A DNA stretch of 64,000 nucleotides, taken from positions 62,001 to 126,000 of IMG/VR virus record IMGVR_UViG_3300044673_000278; one strand, written 5' to 3'. Origin of the DNA: a virus. The notes beneath the pieces are model-generated. The model ran no database searches, was not told where the DNA came from, and saw nothing but the letters and a program-made list of their open reading frames with translations. A program made the translations under genes and the position numbers. Of the stretch, positions 16,480 through 23,425 are shown piece by piece (position 1 is the first letter of the stretch; every line of letters starts with the position of its first letter).

Positions 16480-16583
16480 GCCATCACCGCAATCAAAAAG
16501 ATAAAAAACGCTGCCACAGGATAGCCAAACAACAGGGCCATCATTGCTAGTATGGTTCCAAAGAAAGCCTTGTCACTGCTCAT
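16476..16583 (-). CDS. Small membrane protein (35 aa)
   Basis: Starts MSSDKAFFGTILAMMALLFG; residues 8-34 are almost entirely hydrophobic (one or two membrane helices). Its stop overlaps the next start by ATGA and its own start is two bases after the previous stop. Function unknown. Confidence 0.6.
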   Translation of the reverse strand: MSSDKAFFGTILAMMALLFGYPVAAFFIFLIAVMA

Positions 16584-16585
16584 AA

Positions 16586-16708
16586 TCAATGCACTTGAAA
16601 CTTGAACCAATTGTGTTCAACGATTAGCAATATCGAAGTGAGCAGCAAACCCCAAATCAGATTACCCGACAGAGCCAATGCCAACACCGCAAGCCATCCA
16701 GTAATCAT
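16586..16708 (-). CDS. Small membrane protein (40 aa)
   Basis: Starts MITGWLAVLALALSGNLIWG; residues 3-31 are hydrophobic and the C-terminal EHNWFKFQVH is polar. Packed one after another with two other tiny membrane genes. A holin-like or envelope-modifying role is possible but cannot be shown. Confidence 0.6.
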   Translation of the reverse strand: MITGWLAVLALALSGNLIWGLLLTSILLIVEHNWFKFQVH

Positions 16709-16709
16709 G

Positions 16710-16874
16710 TTATTTCTCTCTACGGTTTGCAAACCAGACCAGCGGAGCAAAAATCACTGCCATAAAGATCAACCACGGCACAATCACTTCAACAAACATT
16801 GAGCCACCCAACACCCACAGCATATAGATGCTGAACGCAGTAAAGGTATAGATCAAATATACAGTGAGACTCAT
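16710..16874 (-). CDS. Small membrane protein (54 aa)
   Basis: From ATG 16874 (MSLTVYLIYTFTAFS), two bases after the upstream stop. Two hydrophobic segments (about 4-24 and 28-47) and a basic tail (NRREK) give an N-out/C-in type hairpin. Function unknown; fits the small early membrane-protein group. Confidence 0.65.
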   Translation of the reverse strand: MSLTVYLIYTFTAFSIYMLWVLGGSMFVEVIVPWLIFMAVIFAPLVWFANRREK

Positions 16875-16876
16875 GA

Positions 16877-17059
16877 TCAGTCCTGCTTCAAGCAAACAAA
16901 CCGGACTTCTTTGGTAGTGCGTTTACCAAGTGCTTCGCTCTGTTTACCAGCAGCCAGACAGGCAGCTTCGGACTTGAACCCTGGCACTGTAGTCAGCGCC
17001 ATTGAATCTTTTTCACTGAGCATGCCTGCATGCAAAAATAAAATCAAAACGTATGTCAT
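16877..17059 (-). CDS. Small secreted or membrane-anchored protein (60 aa)
   Basis: The N terminus MTYVLILFLHAGMLSEKD looks like a short signal peptide or anchor; the mature part has two Cys (EAACLAAGK and RFVCLKQD) that could form a disulfide outside the cytoplasm. The ATG overlaps the upstream stop, and the upstream GVEE codons supply its GGAG ribosome binding site. Function unknown. Confidence 0.65.
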   Translation of the reverse strand: MTYVLILFLHAGMLSEKDSMALTTVPGFKSEAACLAAGKQSEALGKRTTKEVRFVCLKQD

Positions 17060-17265
17060 TCTTCGACTCCGAAACCAAAATGTTCCAAGATGCCCTTAGG
17101 GCCATCAAACGCAAGTGTAGCACATTCCCGAACAATCAACTCGGCGAACTTGGCCACATCCAGTTTTTCTGTGGGCTCGTCCAAGCCCTTGGATAGAGCG
17201 TAGTCCTCTGCTTGATCGGCAGGAACGGCACTCAGCTTGATCAGTTCTTGAATTCGTTCGTTCAT
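17056..17265 (-). CDS. Member of tandem small-protein family (69 aa)
   Basis: One of three tandem paralogues with the plan MNxRIxEL at the N terminus, KFAELIVxEC in the middle, and HFGVE(E) at the C terminus. Here: MNERIQELIKL, KFAELIVREC, EHFGFGVEE. Helical and soluble; function unknown. The C-terminal codons GGA GTC GAA GAA TGA contain the GGAG ribosome binding site and ATGA start of the next gene. Confidence 0.75.
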   Translation of the reverse strand: MNERIQELIKLSAVPADQAEDYALSKGLDEPTEKLDVAKFAELIVRECATLAFDGPKGILEHFGFGVEE

Positions 17266-17510
17266 TGTTCAACTCCGAAATGTTCCAGCAACTCTGTTCG
17301 CACATCGTCGCAATCCAACATCTGGTTACCGTCGTCGTCACAAGTAACCAGGTCATCAATATGGTCAGCACATTCCTTGACAATCAACTCGGCGAACTTT
17401 TCTTTAACCACTTGAAGATACTCCTTGCCTTGATATAGCCCATTGGCATCGCAAACACCCAAAGCATATTCCACGGCCTGCGCATCAAGTTCTCGAATTC
17501 GTTTGTTCAT
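17262..17510 (-). CDS. Member of tandem small-protein family (82 aa)
   Basis: Paralogue of the 17056 and 17824 genes: MNKRIREL, KFAELIVKECAD, LEHFGVEQ. The middle carries an extra acidic segment (TCDDDGNQMLDCDD). Its own ribosome binding site is AGGAGTTAAACT-ATG. The last codons again provide GGAG and ATGA for the next gene. Function unknown. Confidence 0.75.
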   Translation of the reverse strand: MNKRIRELDAQAVEYALGVCDANGLYQGKEYLQVVKEKFAELIVKECADHIDDLVTCDDDGNQMLDCDDVRTELLEHFGVEQ

Positions 17511-17513
17511 AGT

Positions 17514-17636
17514 TTAACTCCTAATTCTACGCCATACAACTTCAAATGTAGTTGGCTTTAACATAACTTCCCAACCTTGAGGAATATGTTCAGGGAATAG
17601 ACTTGTTTTACCGTTGCTGTGTTTGTACAGTTTCAT
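17514..17636 (-). CDS. Basic microprotein (40 aa)
   Basis: Reads MKLYKHSNGKTSLFPEHIPQ then GWEVMLKPTTFEVVWRRIRS. The ATG overlaps the stop of the upstream gene (ATGA), preceded by GGAG within that gene's GVEE codons. Basic, possibly nucleic-acid binding, but no known family. It ends four bases before the next ATG and its final codons carry that gene's AGGAG. Confidence 0.65.
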   Translation of the reverse strand: MKLYKHSNGKTSLFPEHIPQGWEVMLKPTTFEVVWRRIRS

Positions 17637-17827
17637 TCTTCAACTCCACAAAGTTTTAAAATCTCTGCTCTATACCGGCCGCCTTCAAAGTTGTCGGCAA
17701 TGTGATACATTAGTGTATAGCAACCCATTGCGGCTATAGCATCGTGCTCTGGACGATATTCAACACCGGCAAGACTGGCAAACTCTGGCCCCCAGTATTG
17801 TTTGCGGTCCTCAATGTAGTTGCTCAT
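17633..17827 (-). CDS. Small hypothetical protein ending in GVEE (64 aa)
   Basis: The body (MSNYIEDRKQYWGPEFASLA) is unlike its neighbours, but it ends LCGVEE like the tandem family. That tail therefore tracks the ribosome binding site of the next gene rather than protein homology. Function unknown. Confidence 0.7.
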   Translation of the reverse strand: MSNYIEDRKQYWGPEFASLAGVEYRPEHDAIAAMGCYTLMYHIADNFEGGRYRAEILKLCGVEE

Positions 17828-18018
17828 TCTTCAACTCCGAAATGCTTATTCAGTTCATCAAATGCTGATTCGTGCCCAGTAATGAACAAAGTTTGCATCA
17901 CCTCTTCTAACAATAAATCGGCGAACTTTTCAACGTTAACCTCGTTCATCGGACCATCATCGCTGTCGTAGTCAGGATTGGTGGCCTGCTTGATAAGTTC
18001 CCGAATTCGTTGGTTCAT
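17824..18018 (-). CDS. Member of tandem small-protein family (64 aa)
   Basis: MNQRIRELIKQA at the N terminus, VEKFADLLLEE in the middle, NKHFGVEE at the end. Acidic and helical. The ribosome binding site is AAAGGA. It is the first of the tandem genes in transcription order; its terminal codons overlap the next start. Confidence 0.75.
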   Translation of the reverse strand: MNQRIRELIKQATNPDYDSDDGPMNEVNVEKFADLLLEEVMQTLFITGHESAFDELNKHFGVEE

Positions 18019-18077
18019 TTGTCATCCTTTATCGAAACGGGACTTATTGGCACTGCCCGTTACGCACACGGCAGGGG

Positions 18078-18257
18078 TTAACCCTGGAATCCCACACAGG
18101 ACTCGAATACTTCAATGAGTTCTTCGTCCGTCATGCCGTCAAGTTCGGCTGGGTCAGTGATATGATCTTCCTCGTCACAATCAAAGCAACGAGGAATTCC
18201 ATAACCATCACTGTCTTTGACAAAGGCTTTGAGACGATTGATGACAAGTTCACGCAT
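18078..18257 (-). CDS. Small conserved acidic protein (59 aa)
   Basis: Starts MRELVINRLKAFVKDSDGYG and ends in VFESCVGFQG. The segment RCFDCDEEDHITDPAELDGM is conserved in my memory among T4-like marine phages. Ribosome binding site AAGGAG, eight bases from the ATG. CxxC plus acidic stretch; function unknown. Confidence 0.75.
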   Translation of the reverse strand: MRELVINRLKAFVKDSDGYGIPRCFDCDEEDHITDPAELDGMTDEELIEVFESCVGFQG

Positions 18258-18267
18258 GGTTCTCTCC

Positions 18268-19296
18268 TTAGTCAGCAGCCTTCATGCATGTGGTCTCTGC
18301 CAAACGCTTCCAGTTCAGCGGGCTCAGCTTGCGCAGGTCTGCAATCTTCAGCGCCATACGCAGGCTCATTTCACGCAGACGAGTCTGCTTCTCCGACATG
18401 AAGTCGATGATCTCGTCTTGCACACACTGATCAAAGTCGTAGTCCTGGAACAACACACCGTCCTTGGCAATCTGACGAATGCGCAGGATCTTGTCACGCA
18501 TGGTGTCCAAGGTCAGGTCCAGATAGTGACAACGGCTCTGCAGAGCGTCAAGGTGATCGCGCAGTTTCTGGCTCTTCATCTTGTCGAACTTCAAGTTGGT
18601 AATGAAGATCACCGAGCCTTTGAATTCAAAGCTGTCGGGGATGCCTTCTTGGCGCAGGATGCGGCTGTCAGCCAGCCACGAAATCTTACGCTTCTTGCCA
18701 GAGTCCAGGGCACCCTTCAGCAGGTTCAGTGCAACGTCATCCAGCAAGATGCTGTCACAGTCGTCAAACACAACCACGCAATTGGGGTCACTATATTTGT
18801 ACAGAGTTTGATACAGGCCAATGGGAGTGGCCGAACCTTTGACAACCTCAGCTCGCAGTCGCTTGCCGGCAATCTTGTCAAACATGCAAGCCTTGTCAAT
18901 CTCTTGCTCCACGCCAAAGCTCTTGCCAACACCCGGAGGGCCTGAAACAATCATAGCACGGATGTCGCCGCCGACACAGGCACGGCTCATTTCAGTCAGA
19001 ATGTCAAAACGCTCACGGATACGATCCATGGCTTGTTCGTCAGTTTCTTGCACAGCCACAGCAGGCTTTTCGATGTGAATGGTGTTGTCTTGTGTCATGC
19101 CGCTAGTATACTCGATATCTGCGATGTTGTCAACGCGGACACGAATCGTATCAGGGCAACGAGGAAAATTGTCACCGTTTTTCACAGTAACGTAGCTACC
19201 TTTGGCTCCAGTTTGAAAGCCAGACACCAGTTCAAACACAGTGTCTTTGATAGCAATACCGCGGTAGTTACCGTTGAGAATTCGAATGGTGGACAT
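18268..19296 (-). CDS. AAA+ ATPase (342 aa)
   Basis: An ATP-driven remodelling protein. The N-terminal 75 residues are a small beta domain (KOW/SH3-like pattern GAKGSYVTVKNG); the AAA+ core has Walker A GPPGVGKS (119-126) and Walker B VVVFDDCD (174-181), then a helical C terminus. I recall close relatives in many marine T4-like phages without a proven role. It has its own early promoter and a CGGAG ribosome binding site, so it is made early. It is not the gp44 clamp loader by pattern. Confidence 0.85.
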   Translation of the reverse strand: MSTIRILNGNYRGIAIKDTVFELVSGFQTGAKGSYVTVKNGDNFPRCPDTIRVRVDNIADIEYTSGMTQDNTIHIEKPAVAVQETDEQAMDRIRERFDILTEMSRACVGGDIRAMIVSGPPGVGKSFGVEQEIDKACMFDKIAGKRLRAEVVKGSATPIGLYQTLYKYSDPNCVVVFDDCDSILLDDVALNLLKGALDSGKKRKISWLADSRILRQEGIPDSFEFKGSVIFITNLKFDKMKSQKLRDHLDALQSRCHYLDLTLDTMRDKILRIRQIAKDGVLFQDYDFDQCVQDEIIDFMSEKQTRLREMSLRMALKIADLRKLSPLNWKRLAETTCMKAAD

Positions 19297-19324
19297 TGTG
19301 GCTCCGTTTTGTTACTGTTCTTGT

Positions 19325-19353
19325 ATTATAGCAAATGATGAATTATTGGGCAA
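19325..19353 (-). promoter_or_regulatory. Early sigma70-type promoter for the AAA+ gene
   Basis: -35 TTGCCC (19348-19353), 17-base spacer, -10 TATAAT (19325-19330), minus strand. The upstream gene's TAA stop lies within the spacer. Confidence 0.8.
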
Positions 19354-19483
19354 CCGTTTGCTGTTGCTCAAGCTCTTGTTGCGAAAATACAACACCGCCG
19401 TAGGCTTGTTGGAACTGCTCTGCTACTGCACGAAGGAAAAAAGTGTATACTTTACCTTTACTGGTAATCAGAGTGTACTGCAT
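19343..19483 (-). CDS. Small hypothetical protein (46 aa)
   Basis: Starts MQYTLITSKGKVYTFFLRAV and ends in a Gln-rich tail (SQQELEQQQTVAQ). It has an AAGGAG ribosome binding site and its own early promoter. Its last codons form the -35 element of the next promoter. Function unknown. Confidence 0.65.
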   Translation of the reverse strand: MQYTLITSKGKVYTFFLRAVAEQFQQAYGGVVFSQQELEQQQTVAQ

Positions 19484-19510
19484 GTGGCTCCTTTTTGCTA
19501 CTGTTCTTAT

Positions 19511-19539
19511 ATTGTAGCAAAAAGGTTATTTTTGGTCAA
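19511..19539 (-). promoter_or_regulatory. Early sigma70-type promoter
   Basis: -35 TTGACC (19534-19539), 17-base spacer, -10 TACAAT (19511-19516), minus strand. It overlaps the last codons of the 75-residue gene. Confidence 0.8.
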
Positions 19540-19753
19540 CCGTTTTGTTGAATTCTGCGTCAAATTTTGCTTGGGTCAGTTTGATATCGTAGATCATTTT
19601 GGTGCCAAAGCACAGGGCCGCGATGCCCAAAATGGTACCCAGTACCTGCATTGGTACAAGAAAAATTATAGCAGGCACTGCCACGCTGATAGCTGCCAGG
19701 CCCAGGCAAGTTTTGGCTGTTTCTTTGATGGCTGTTTTTTGGATCTGATCCAT
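19526..19753 (-). CDS. Small two-helix membrane protein (75 aa)
   Basis: Residues 15-35 and 38-55 are hydrophobic (AAISVAVPAIIFLVPMQVLG), so two membrane helices with a charged C-terminal tail. Own early promoter and AAGGAA ribosome binding site: an early inner-membrane protein. Could be a superinfection-exclusion type protein, by analogy only. Confidence 0.7.
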   Translation of the reverse strand: MDQIQKTAIKETAKTCLGLAAISVAVPAIIFLVPMQVLGTILGIAALCFGTKMIYDIKLTQAKFDAEFNKTVDQK

Positions 19754-19779
19754 GATGATTCCTTTGTGTCTATGCGCTA

Positions 19780-19808
19780 ATTATAGCACTTGCCGAATTA
19801 TTGGTCAA
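19780..19808 (-). promoter_or_regulatory. Early sigma70-type promoter
   Basis: -35 TTGACC (19803-19808), 17-base spacer AATAATTCGGCAAGTGC, -10 TATAAT (19780-19785), minus strand. Confidence 0.85.
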
Positions 19809-19831
19809 ACTGCAAAGGTAATACTCAAGTA

Positions 19832-20035
19832 TTACTGAGCCAGAGTTTGCAGGAACATGTTTTTGAGCTCTTCTACGTCCTCGTACTCAACATAAAAGTC
19901 GGTAGTAGGATCGTAGTACTTTCCCTCTTTGGGATCGTAGTACAAGACCTGACCGTTGGGGTAGAAGAAAGGACCTTCCAGACCCTTGCGTGGTTGCCAT
20001 TTTGTATCACGCTCACGCAGAACTCGATATCCCAT
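19832..20035 (-). CDS. Tyr-rich small hypothetical protein (67 aa)
   Basis: Starts MGYRVLRERDTKWQPRKGLE; the middle is Tyr/Pro/Asp-rich (YYDPKEGKYYDPTTDFYVEY), followed by a short acidic helix. Own early promoter and AAGGAG ribosome binding site. Function unknown. Confidence 0.7.
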   Translation of the reverse strand: MGYRVLRERDTKWQPRKGLEGPFFYPNGQVLYYDPKEGKYYDPTTDFYVEYEDVEELKNMFLQTLAQ

Positions 20036-20063
20036 GTCAGGCTCCTTTGTTGTTACAGCCCTA

Positions 20064-20093
20064 ATTATAACCGAAATTCGATTATTTGGTCAA
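20064..20093 (-). promoter_or_regulatory. Early sigma70-type promoter
   Basis: -35 TTGACC (20088-20093), 18-base spacer, -10 TATAAT (20064-20069), minus strand. It overlaps the stop region of the 90-residue gene. Confidence 0.75.
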
Positions 20094-20354
20094 CTCAGCA
20101 GAAAGTAGTATCAAAGTAAGATCCGCTTCGTTGCGAAACGAAATCCAGTAGAGACGAGGGGAAAAGGGATCAGGGCGAGATCCGTAACGGCCGTGCCAGG
20201 GACCTTGTGCGTCCCAACTGCTGGTTTTGAACTTTTCTTTACAGATCCTTTCGATCTCCCTGGCGTTGCGATTAAACTCAGTGAACCGCAGAGCCACAGT
20301 GTGCCTGTGCTCTCGGAACATTTTGTATCTGCCGTTTAACTTGACAATTTTCAT
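20082..20354 (-). CDS. Small basic hypothetical protein (90 aa)
   Basis: Basic N-terminal half (RYKMFREHRHTVALRF) and a Trp/Pro/Arg-rich middle (GPWHGRYGSRPDPFSP). No family recognised. Early promoter with the -10 box six bases from the ATG and no Shine-Dalgarno, so probably leaderless. Confidence 0.7.
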   Translation of the reverse strand: MKIVKLNGRYKMFREHRHTVALRFTEFNRNAREIERICKEKFKTSSWDAQGPWHGRYGSRPDPFSPRLYWISFRNEADLTLILLSAELTK

Positions 20355-20360
20355 GCCCTA

Positions 20361-20389
20361 ATTGTAGCACTGAGCGAATTATTGGTCAA
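20361..20389 (-). promoter_or_regulatory. Early sigma70-type promoter, leaderless type
   Basis: -35 TTGACC (20384-20389), 17-base spacer AATAATTCGCTCAGTGC, -10 TACAAT (20361-20366), minus strand; six bases to the ATG. The -35 overlaps the stop of the upstream glycosyltransferase gene. Confidence 0.8.
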
Positions 20390-21123
20390 CGCCAGTGTGC
20401 TTCAACAATGGGATCATTGACTTGATGTGGTTTGGGTTGACCGTGAAACACAATTACACTGGCATTGGGGTCGTGCTGTGCAGGTGTGCCCGGTGCGCGA
20501 TGTCTGCGGCGTGGGAAATCATAGCCGCCTTCTTGACACTGCCAGCGCCAACTTTGAAAATGTTGATCGGGCCAAAAACGTTTGTATTGATGTGATATCA
20601 CAGTGTCAAGATAGTCCTGGTCGCCGTGGTATCTTTTTACAATCATTTCTCTGGACTCACGATTGAAGTCGTGCCATACATGAGCAAACTTACTGACATT
20701 CCACCACATCATGCTGGAGTTCATTTTACTACAGGGATGCTGTAGATATCTAAAATCTCTTATGGTCCAAAAGTAATCTGTATTTGATTGTGCAACCCAA
20801 TCAAGGCTGTTGACAACGACCACATCCAAGTCCAAGTACAGCAAGTTACCGGCGAAGTGCTCAGGATTGAACAATTGCATTTTGTTCCACCAAGATTTTT
20901 TCGGTCCCTGAGCTTCGGGCCACGGTTCCAAACAATGCTTGATCATGTGTGGGGGCACTGGCCTGTCTGCTTCGGTGTACACATGAAAATTGATGCCTAC
21001 AGACAACTGTCGACTCAACATACTGTAAAGTCGTTCAACGTAGTCCCAACTGTAGCCAGACCCGTGTATTACACAAGCACAGTTTATGGGACCTGTAATG
21101 CTGGGCGTATTCTGTTTAGCCAT
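20386..21123 (-). CDS. Glycosyltransferase, GT-A type
   Basis: Predicted to transfer a sugar from a nucleotide-sugar donor. From ATG 21123 (MAKQ...) the protein has 245 residues with the segment WWNKMQLFNPEHF (78-90) and the metal-binding DxD in LLYLDLDVVVV (D98, D100). It is a paralogue of the plus-strand gene at 24465, which also begins MAKQ and has the same KLQLF-LYIDLDA arrangement. It overlaps the upstream gene by 40 bases. First minus-strand gene of the glycan island by position. Confidence 0.8.
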   Translation of the reverse strand: MAKQNTPSITGPINCACVIHGSGYSWDYVERLYSMLSRQLSVGINFHVYTEADRPVPPHMIKHCLEPWPEAQGPKKSWWNKMQLFNPEHFAGNLLYLDLDVVVVNSLDWVAQSNTDYFWTIRDFRYLQHPCSKMNSSMMWWNVSKFAHVWHDFNRESREMIVKRYHGDQDYLDTVISHQYKRFWPDQHFQSWRWQCQEGGYDFPRRRHRAPGTPAQHDPNASVIVFHGQPKPHQVNDPIVEAHWR

Positions 21124-21935
21124 GTTCCTGTTATGATTTCTTCTACTGTGTATTCTGTGTGACAAATTTCTACCAACCACTGAGCGCGATCTACATCGTA
21201 GGGCTGTTCGATGTTGGCAAGATTGATTGCCACAGGTGCAGCCAAACTTGATTGATCAACCACGGGTCTACATCCTGCAACAGCAGCTTGTATACCCGGG
21301 CCTGAATTGTAGTTGATCACAGCATGACATCGATAATGCATGTCGTAGCTGTCGTAGGTATTGGTTAATTTTTGTGGTTGCACAACCTTTACACCTGCTG
21401 GTAACTCGCCGAGCGGAAGTCTTGACCTAGGATGTGGACGCACAACAATGGGCCTGTCTGACACTGCACGAATATTTGTAATTTGTTGGTGAACCCAAAC
21501 AGGCATGTTGATATTTTCAGTTTGCAAACTCAGCGGGTGTTGTGCTGCAATTACAATTTCTTCTGTGTGGACGGATTGTGTTGCTAGGCTGATGTTTAAT
21601 TTAGCAGGACGATCCCAATCTAAATCTTCAGTGTGTCCATAATACCCTGCTGAAGTTATGTTATTGACTGCAATTTTCCAAGTATGCCCACGATACAATG
21701 CGCCTACTTCCACAATGATCACGGGTTTGTTTTGAGTGCGATAGTGACGATACACTGCTCGATTGGCTGTCATGCGCCCATTCCAAAGCACAGACCAAAT
21801 CACTGCTGCATCTGCTGACATTGAGTTTTCCTGTAATTTGATTCCTGCGCCCACGGCACTGTCTAGCACAGCTGACATCACTGGTCCAGAATTCAACGCA
21901 CACTGCAAAGGAAAATAAGCCAAAGTCTTGATCAC
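21084..21935 (-). CDS. GT-B/capsule-type polysaccharide biosynthesis protein, paralogue A
   Basis: Start chosen as GTG at 21935 (MIKTLAYFPLQ); a GTG at 21947 is also in frame. The C-terminal half resembles the capsule/KDO transferase type: SDRPIVVRPHPRSRLPLG (R-x-H-P), INYNSGPGIQAAVAGCRPVV (acceptor-donor loop), and W-x6-CHTEYTVEEIITG near the end. Two other genes (25130, 26909) share this plan. Probable cytoplasmic sugar transferase. Confidence 0.7.
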   Translation of the reverse strand: MIKTLAYFPLQCALNSGPVMSAVLDSAVGAGIKLQENSMSADAAVIWSVLWNGRMTANRAVYRHYRTQNKPVIIVEVGALYRGHTWKIAVNNITSAGYYGHTEDLDWDRPAKLNISLATQSVHTEEIVIAAQHPLSLQTENINMPVWVHQQITNIRAVSDRPIVVRPHPRSRLPLGELPAGVKVVQPQKLTNTYDSYDMHYRCHAVINYNSGPGIQAAVAGCRPVVDQSSLAAPVAINLANIEQPYDVDRAQWLVEICHTEYTVEEIITGTWLNRIRPALQVP

Positions 21936-21941
21936 TAAATA
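21936..21941 (+). promoter_or_regulatory. Late promoter box, leaderless type
   Basis: TAAATA on the plus strand, six bases before the ATG at 21948; it heads the plus-strand glycan operon. Confidence 0.55.
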
Positions 21942-21947
21942 TCCCAC

Positions 21948-22751
21948 ATGAAATACACTGTAGTTACCACATTTTCAGCCGACGGTTATAAACGTTATGG
22001 CCAGCGCATGATACAGACATTTTTGCAAAATTGGCCACAACAAGTTGATCTGCTGGTCTATGCAGAAAATTGCACAGTCACAGAAACAGCACCCAATCTG
22101 CAGGTGTTTGATTTGGCCACTGCCAGCCCCGAACTAGTCCAGTTCAAAACAAAATGGCAAGGAGTGCCCAAGGCCAACGGTGACGTCAGCGACGATCCAG
22201 TCAGACGCCAGAGAAAAGATGCTGGCAAAGGTTTTAAGTGGGACGCTGTGAGATTCAGTCACAAAGTGTATGCTATATTTGCTGCTGCTCGTGTATGCAA
22301 AACAGATTGGTTGATCTGGATGGACGCAGACACAGTGTGCCACAGCCCGCTGGACATTGAATTTCTCCATCGTATGTGCGATACCAAAAGAGATATTTGT
22401 TATCTGGGTCGTGCCAAAAAATACACCGAGTGCGGACTGTACGCAATGAACCTCCGCAGTGCAGCCACACAAAAATTCTTACACGAGTTCCAACGCTATT
22501 ACGACGATGCAGAACAGGGAATCTTTACTCTAATGGAGTGGCACGATAGTTTTGTGTTTGATCATGTTAGAATCAACACTGGACTACAGGGAACAGACTG
22601 GAGCAGCCATTTGATTTCAGGTGAAGGCCATCCACTGATCAACACTGAATGGGGTGCGTACCTTGATCATCTCAAAGGTGATCGCAAGGATCTAGGACGC
22701 AGCAAAGTCAAAGACCTAAAGGTAATAAGAAAAGAAGGCTATTGGCAGTGA
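21948..22751 (+). CDS. Glycosyltransferase, GT-A type (267 aa)
   Basis: N-terminal Rossmann-like segment (YTVVTTFSADGY) and DxD motif in WLIWMDADTV (D126, D128), as in metal-dependent nucleotide-sugar transferases. The C-terminal half has GEGHPLINTEWGAYLDH. First gene of the plus-strand run 21948-25133, whose members overlap or abut each other. Sugar and acceptor unknown. Confidence 0.8.
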   Translation: MKYTVVTTFSADGYKRYGQRMIQTFLQNWPQQVDLLVYAENCTVTETAPNLQVFDLATASPELVQFKTKWQGVPKANGDVSDDPVRRQRKDAGKGFKWDAVRFSHKVYAIFAAARVCKTDWLIWMDADTVCHSPLDIEFLHRMCDTKRDICYLGRAKKYTECGLYAMNLRSAATQKFLHEFQRYYDDAEQGIFTLMEWHDSFVFDHVRINTGLQGTDWSSHLISGEGHPLINTEWGAYLDHLKGDRKDLGRSKVKDLKVIRKEGYWQ

Positions 22752-23425
22752 AGTCCTATATCATACATCTCAGTCGTGTACCTGCTAGCCTAGCATCTGC
22801 TGAACGATTGCAAGCAGAATTAAAAGACTTTGGCCAGGAATCTGAGTTGTTTGAAGGCAGCTACGGGGATCAAACACTCGAACAATATCAAGAAATCAAT
22901 AGGCAATGTCACGACTGGGGACTCAAGGGGCCCGACAATCCATTTACAGCTGAACACAAGGTCGAACTTACCACTCCTGGTATTGTGGGCTGCTTTGACA
23001 GTCATTACAGACTTTGGCAACACTGTGCGGACATACAAGAACCCATAATGATATTCGAAGATGATGCGCATGTTATACGACCGTATGTGCCTGTGTTGTG
23101 GACTGACGTGTTGATTGTGGCTTCTAGTCATACAAAGAAAATGGGCAGGTATCAACAGTACATTAACAATCCAACTGAAGATCCTCCACGGGCCATGCCA
23201 TATGGACAAAGCACACTGCCCGGCGCTGCTGGATATGCACTGCACCCTGCTGCTGCTGATAAATTAGTAAAATGCTATCGTCGATCTTTTTTACCAGCCG
23301 ACAATGCTGTGAATCAATACCTTGTGAGAATACAAATACACAGCCACATGATAGGTTATGCAATAGACAGAGACAAAACTGACGGCAAAAGCAGTTTGAT
23401 ACGAACAAAATACTGGGACAAATAA
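22748..23425 (+). CDS. Glycosyltransferase family 25 (LPS biosynthesis type)
   Basis: Start chosen as GTG 22748, overlapping the upstream TGA (GTGA); a TTG start at 22742 is less likely. Family-25 blocks are clear: YIIHLSRVP at the N terminus, GIVGCFDSHYRLW (78-90) and IMIFEDDAHV (100-109) with the EDD metal site, then LPGAAGYALHPAAADKL. Family 25 enzymes add galactose or similar sugars to lipooligosaccharide. It ends directly at the next ATG. Confidence 0.85.
   Translation: MKSYIIHLSRVPASLASAERLQAELKDFGQESELFEGSYGDQTLEQYQEINRQCHDWGLKGPDNPFTAEHKVELTTPGIVGCFDSHYRLWQHCADIQEPIMIFEDDAHVIRPYVPVLWTDVLIVASSHTKKMGRYQQYINNPTEDPPRAMPYGQSTLPGAAGYALHPAAADKLVKCYRRSFLPADNAVNQYLVRIQIHSHMIGYAIDRDKTDGKSSLIRTKYWDK

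Noticed and set aside
18035-18080. AACGGG/CCCGTT and similar short inverted repeats
   Set aside because: Loops are long and no T-tract follows, so a terminator is not supported.
19818-19835. GTAATACT/GTATTAC-type inverted repeat as a terminator
   Set aside because: The stem is AT-rich and lacks a following T-run; it overlaps the end of the 67-residue gene.
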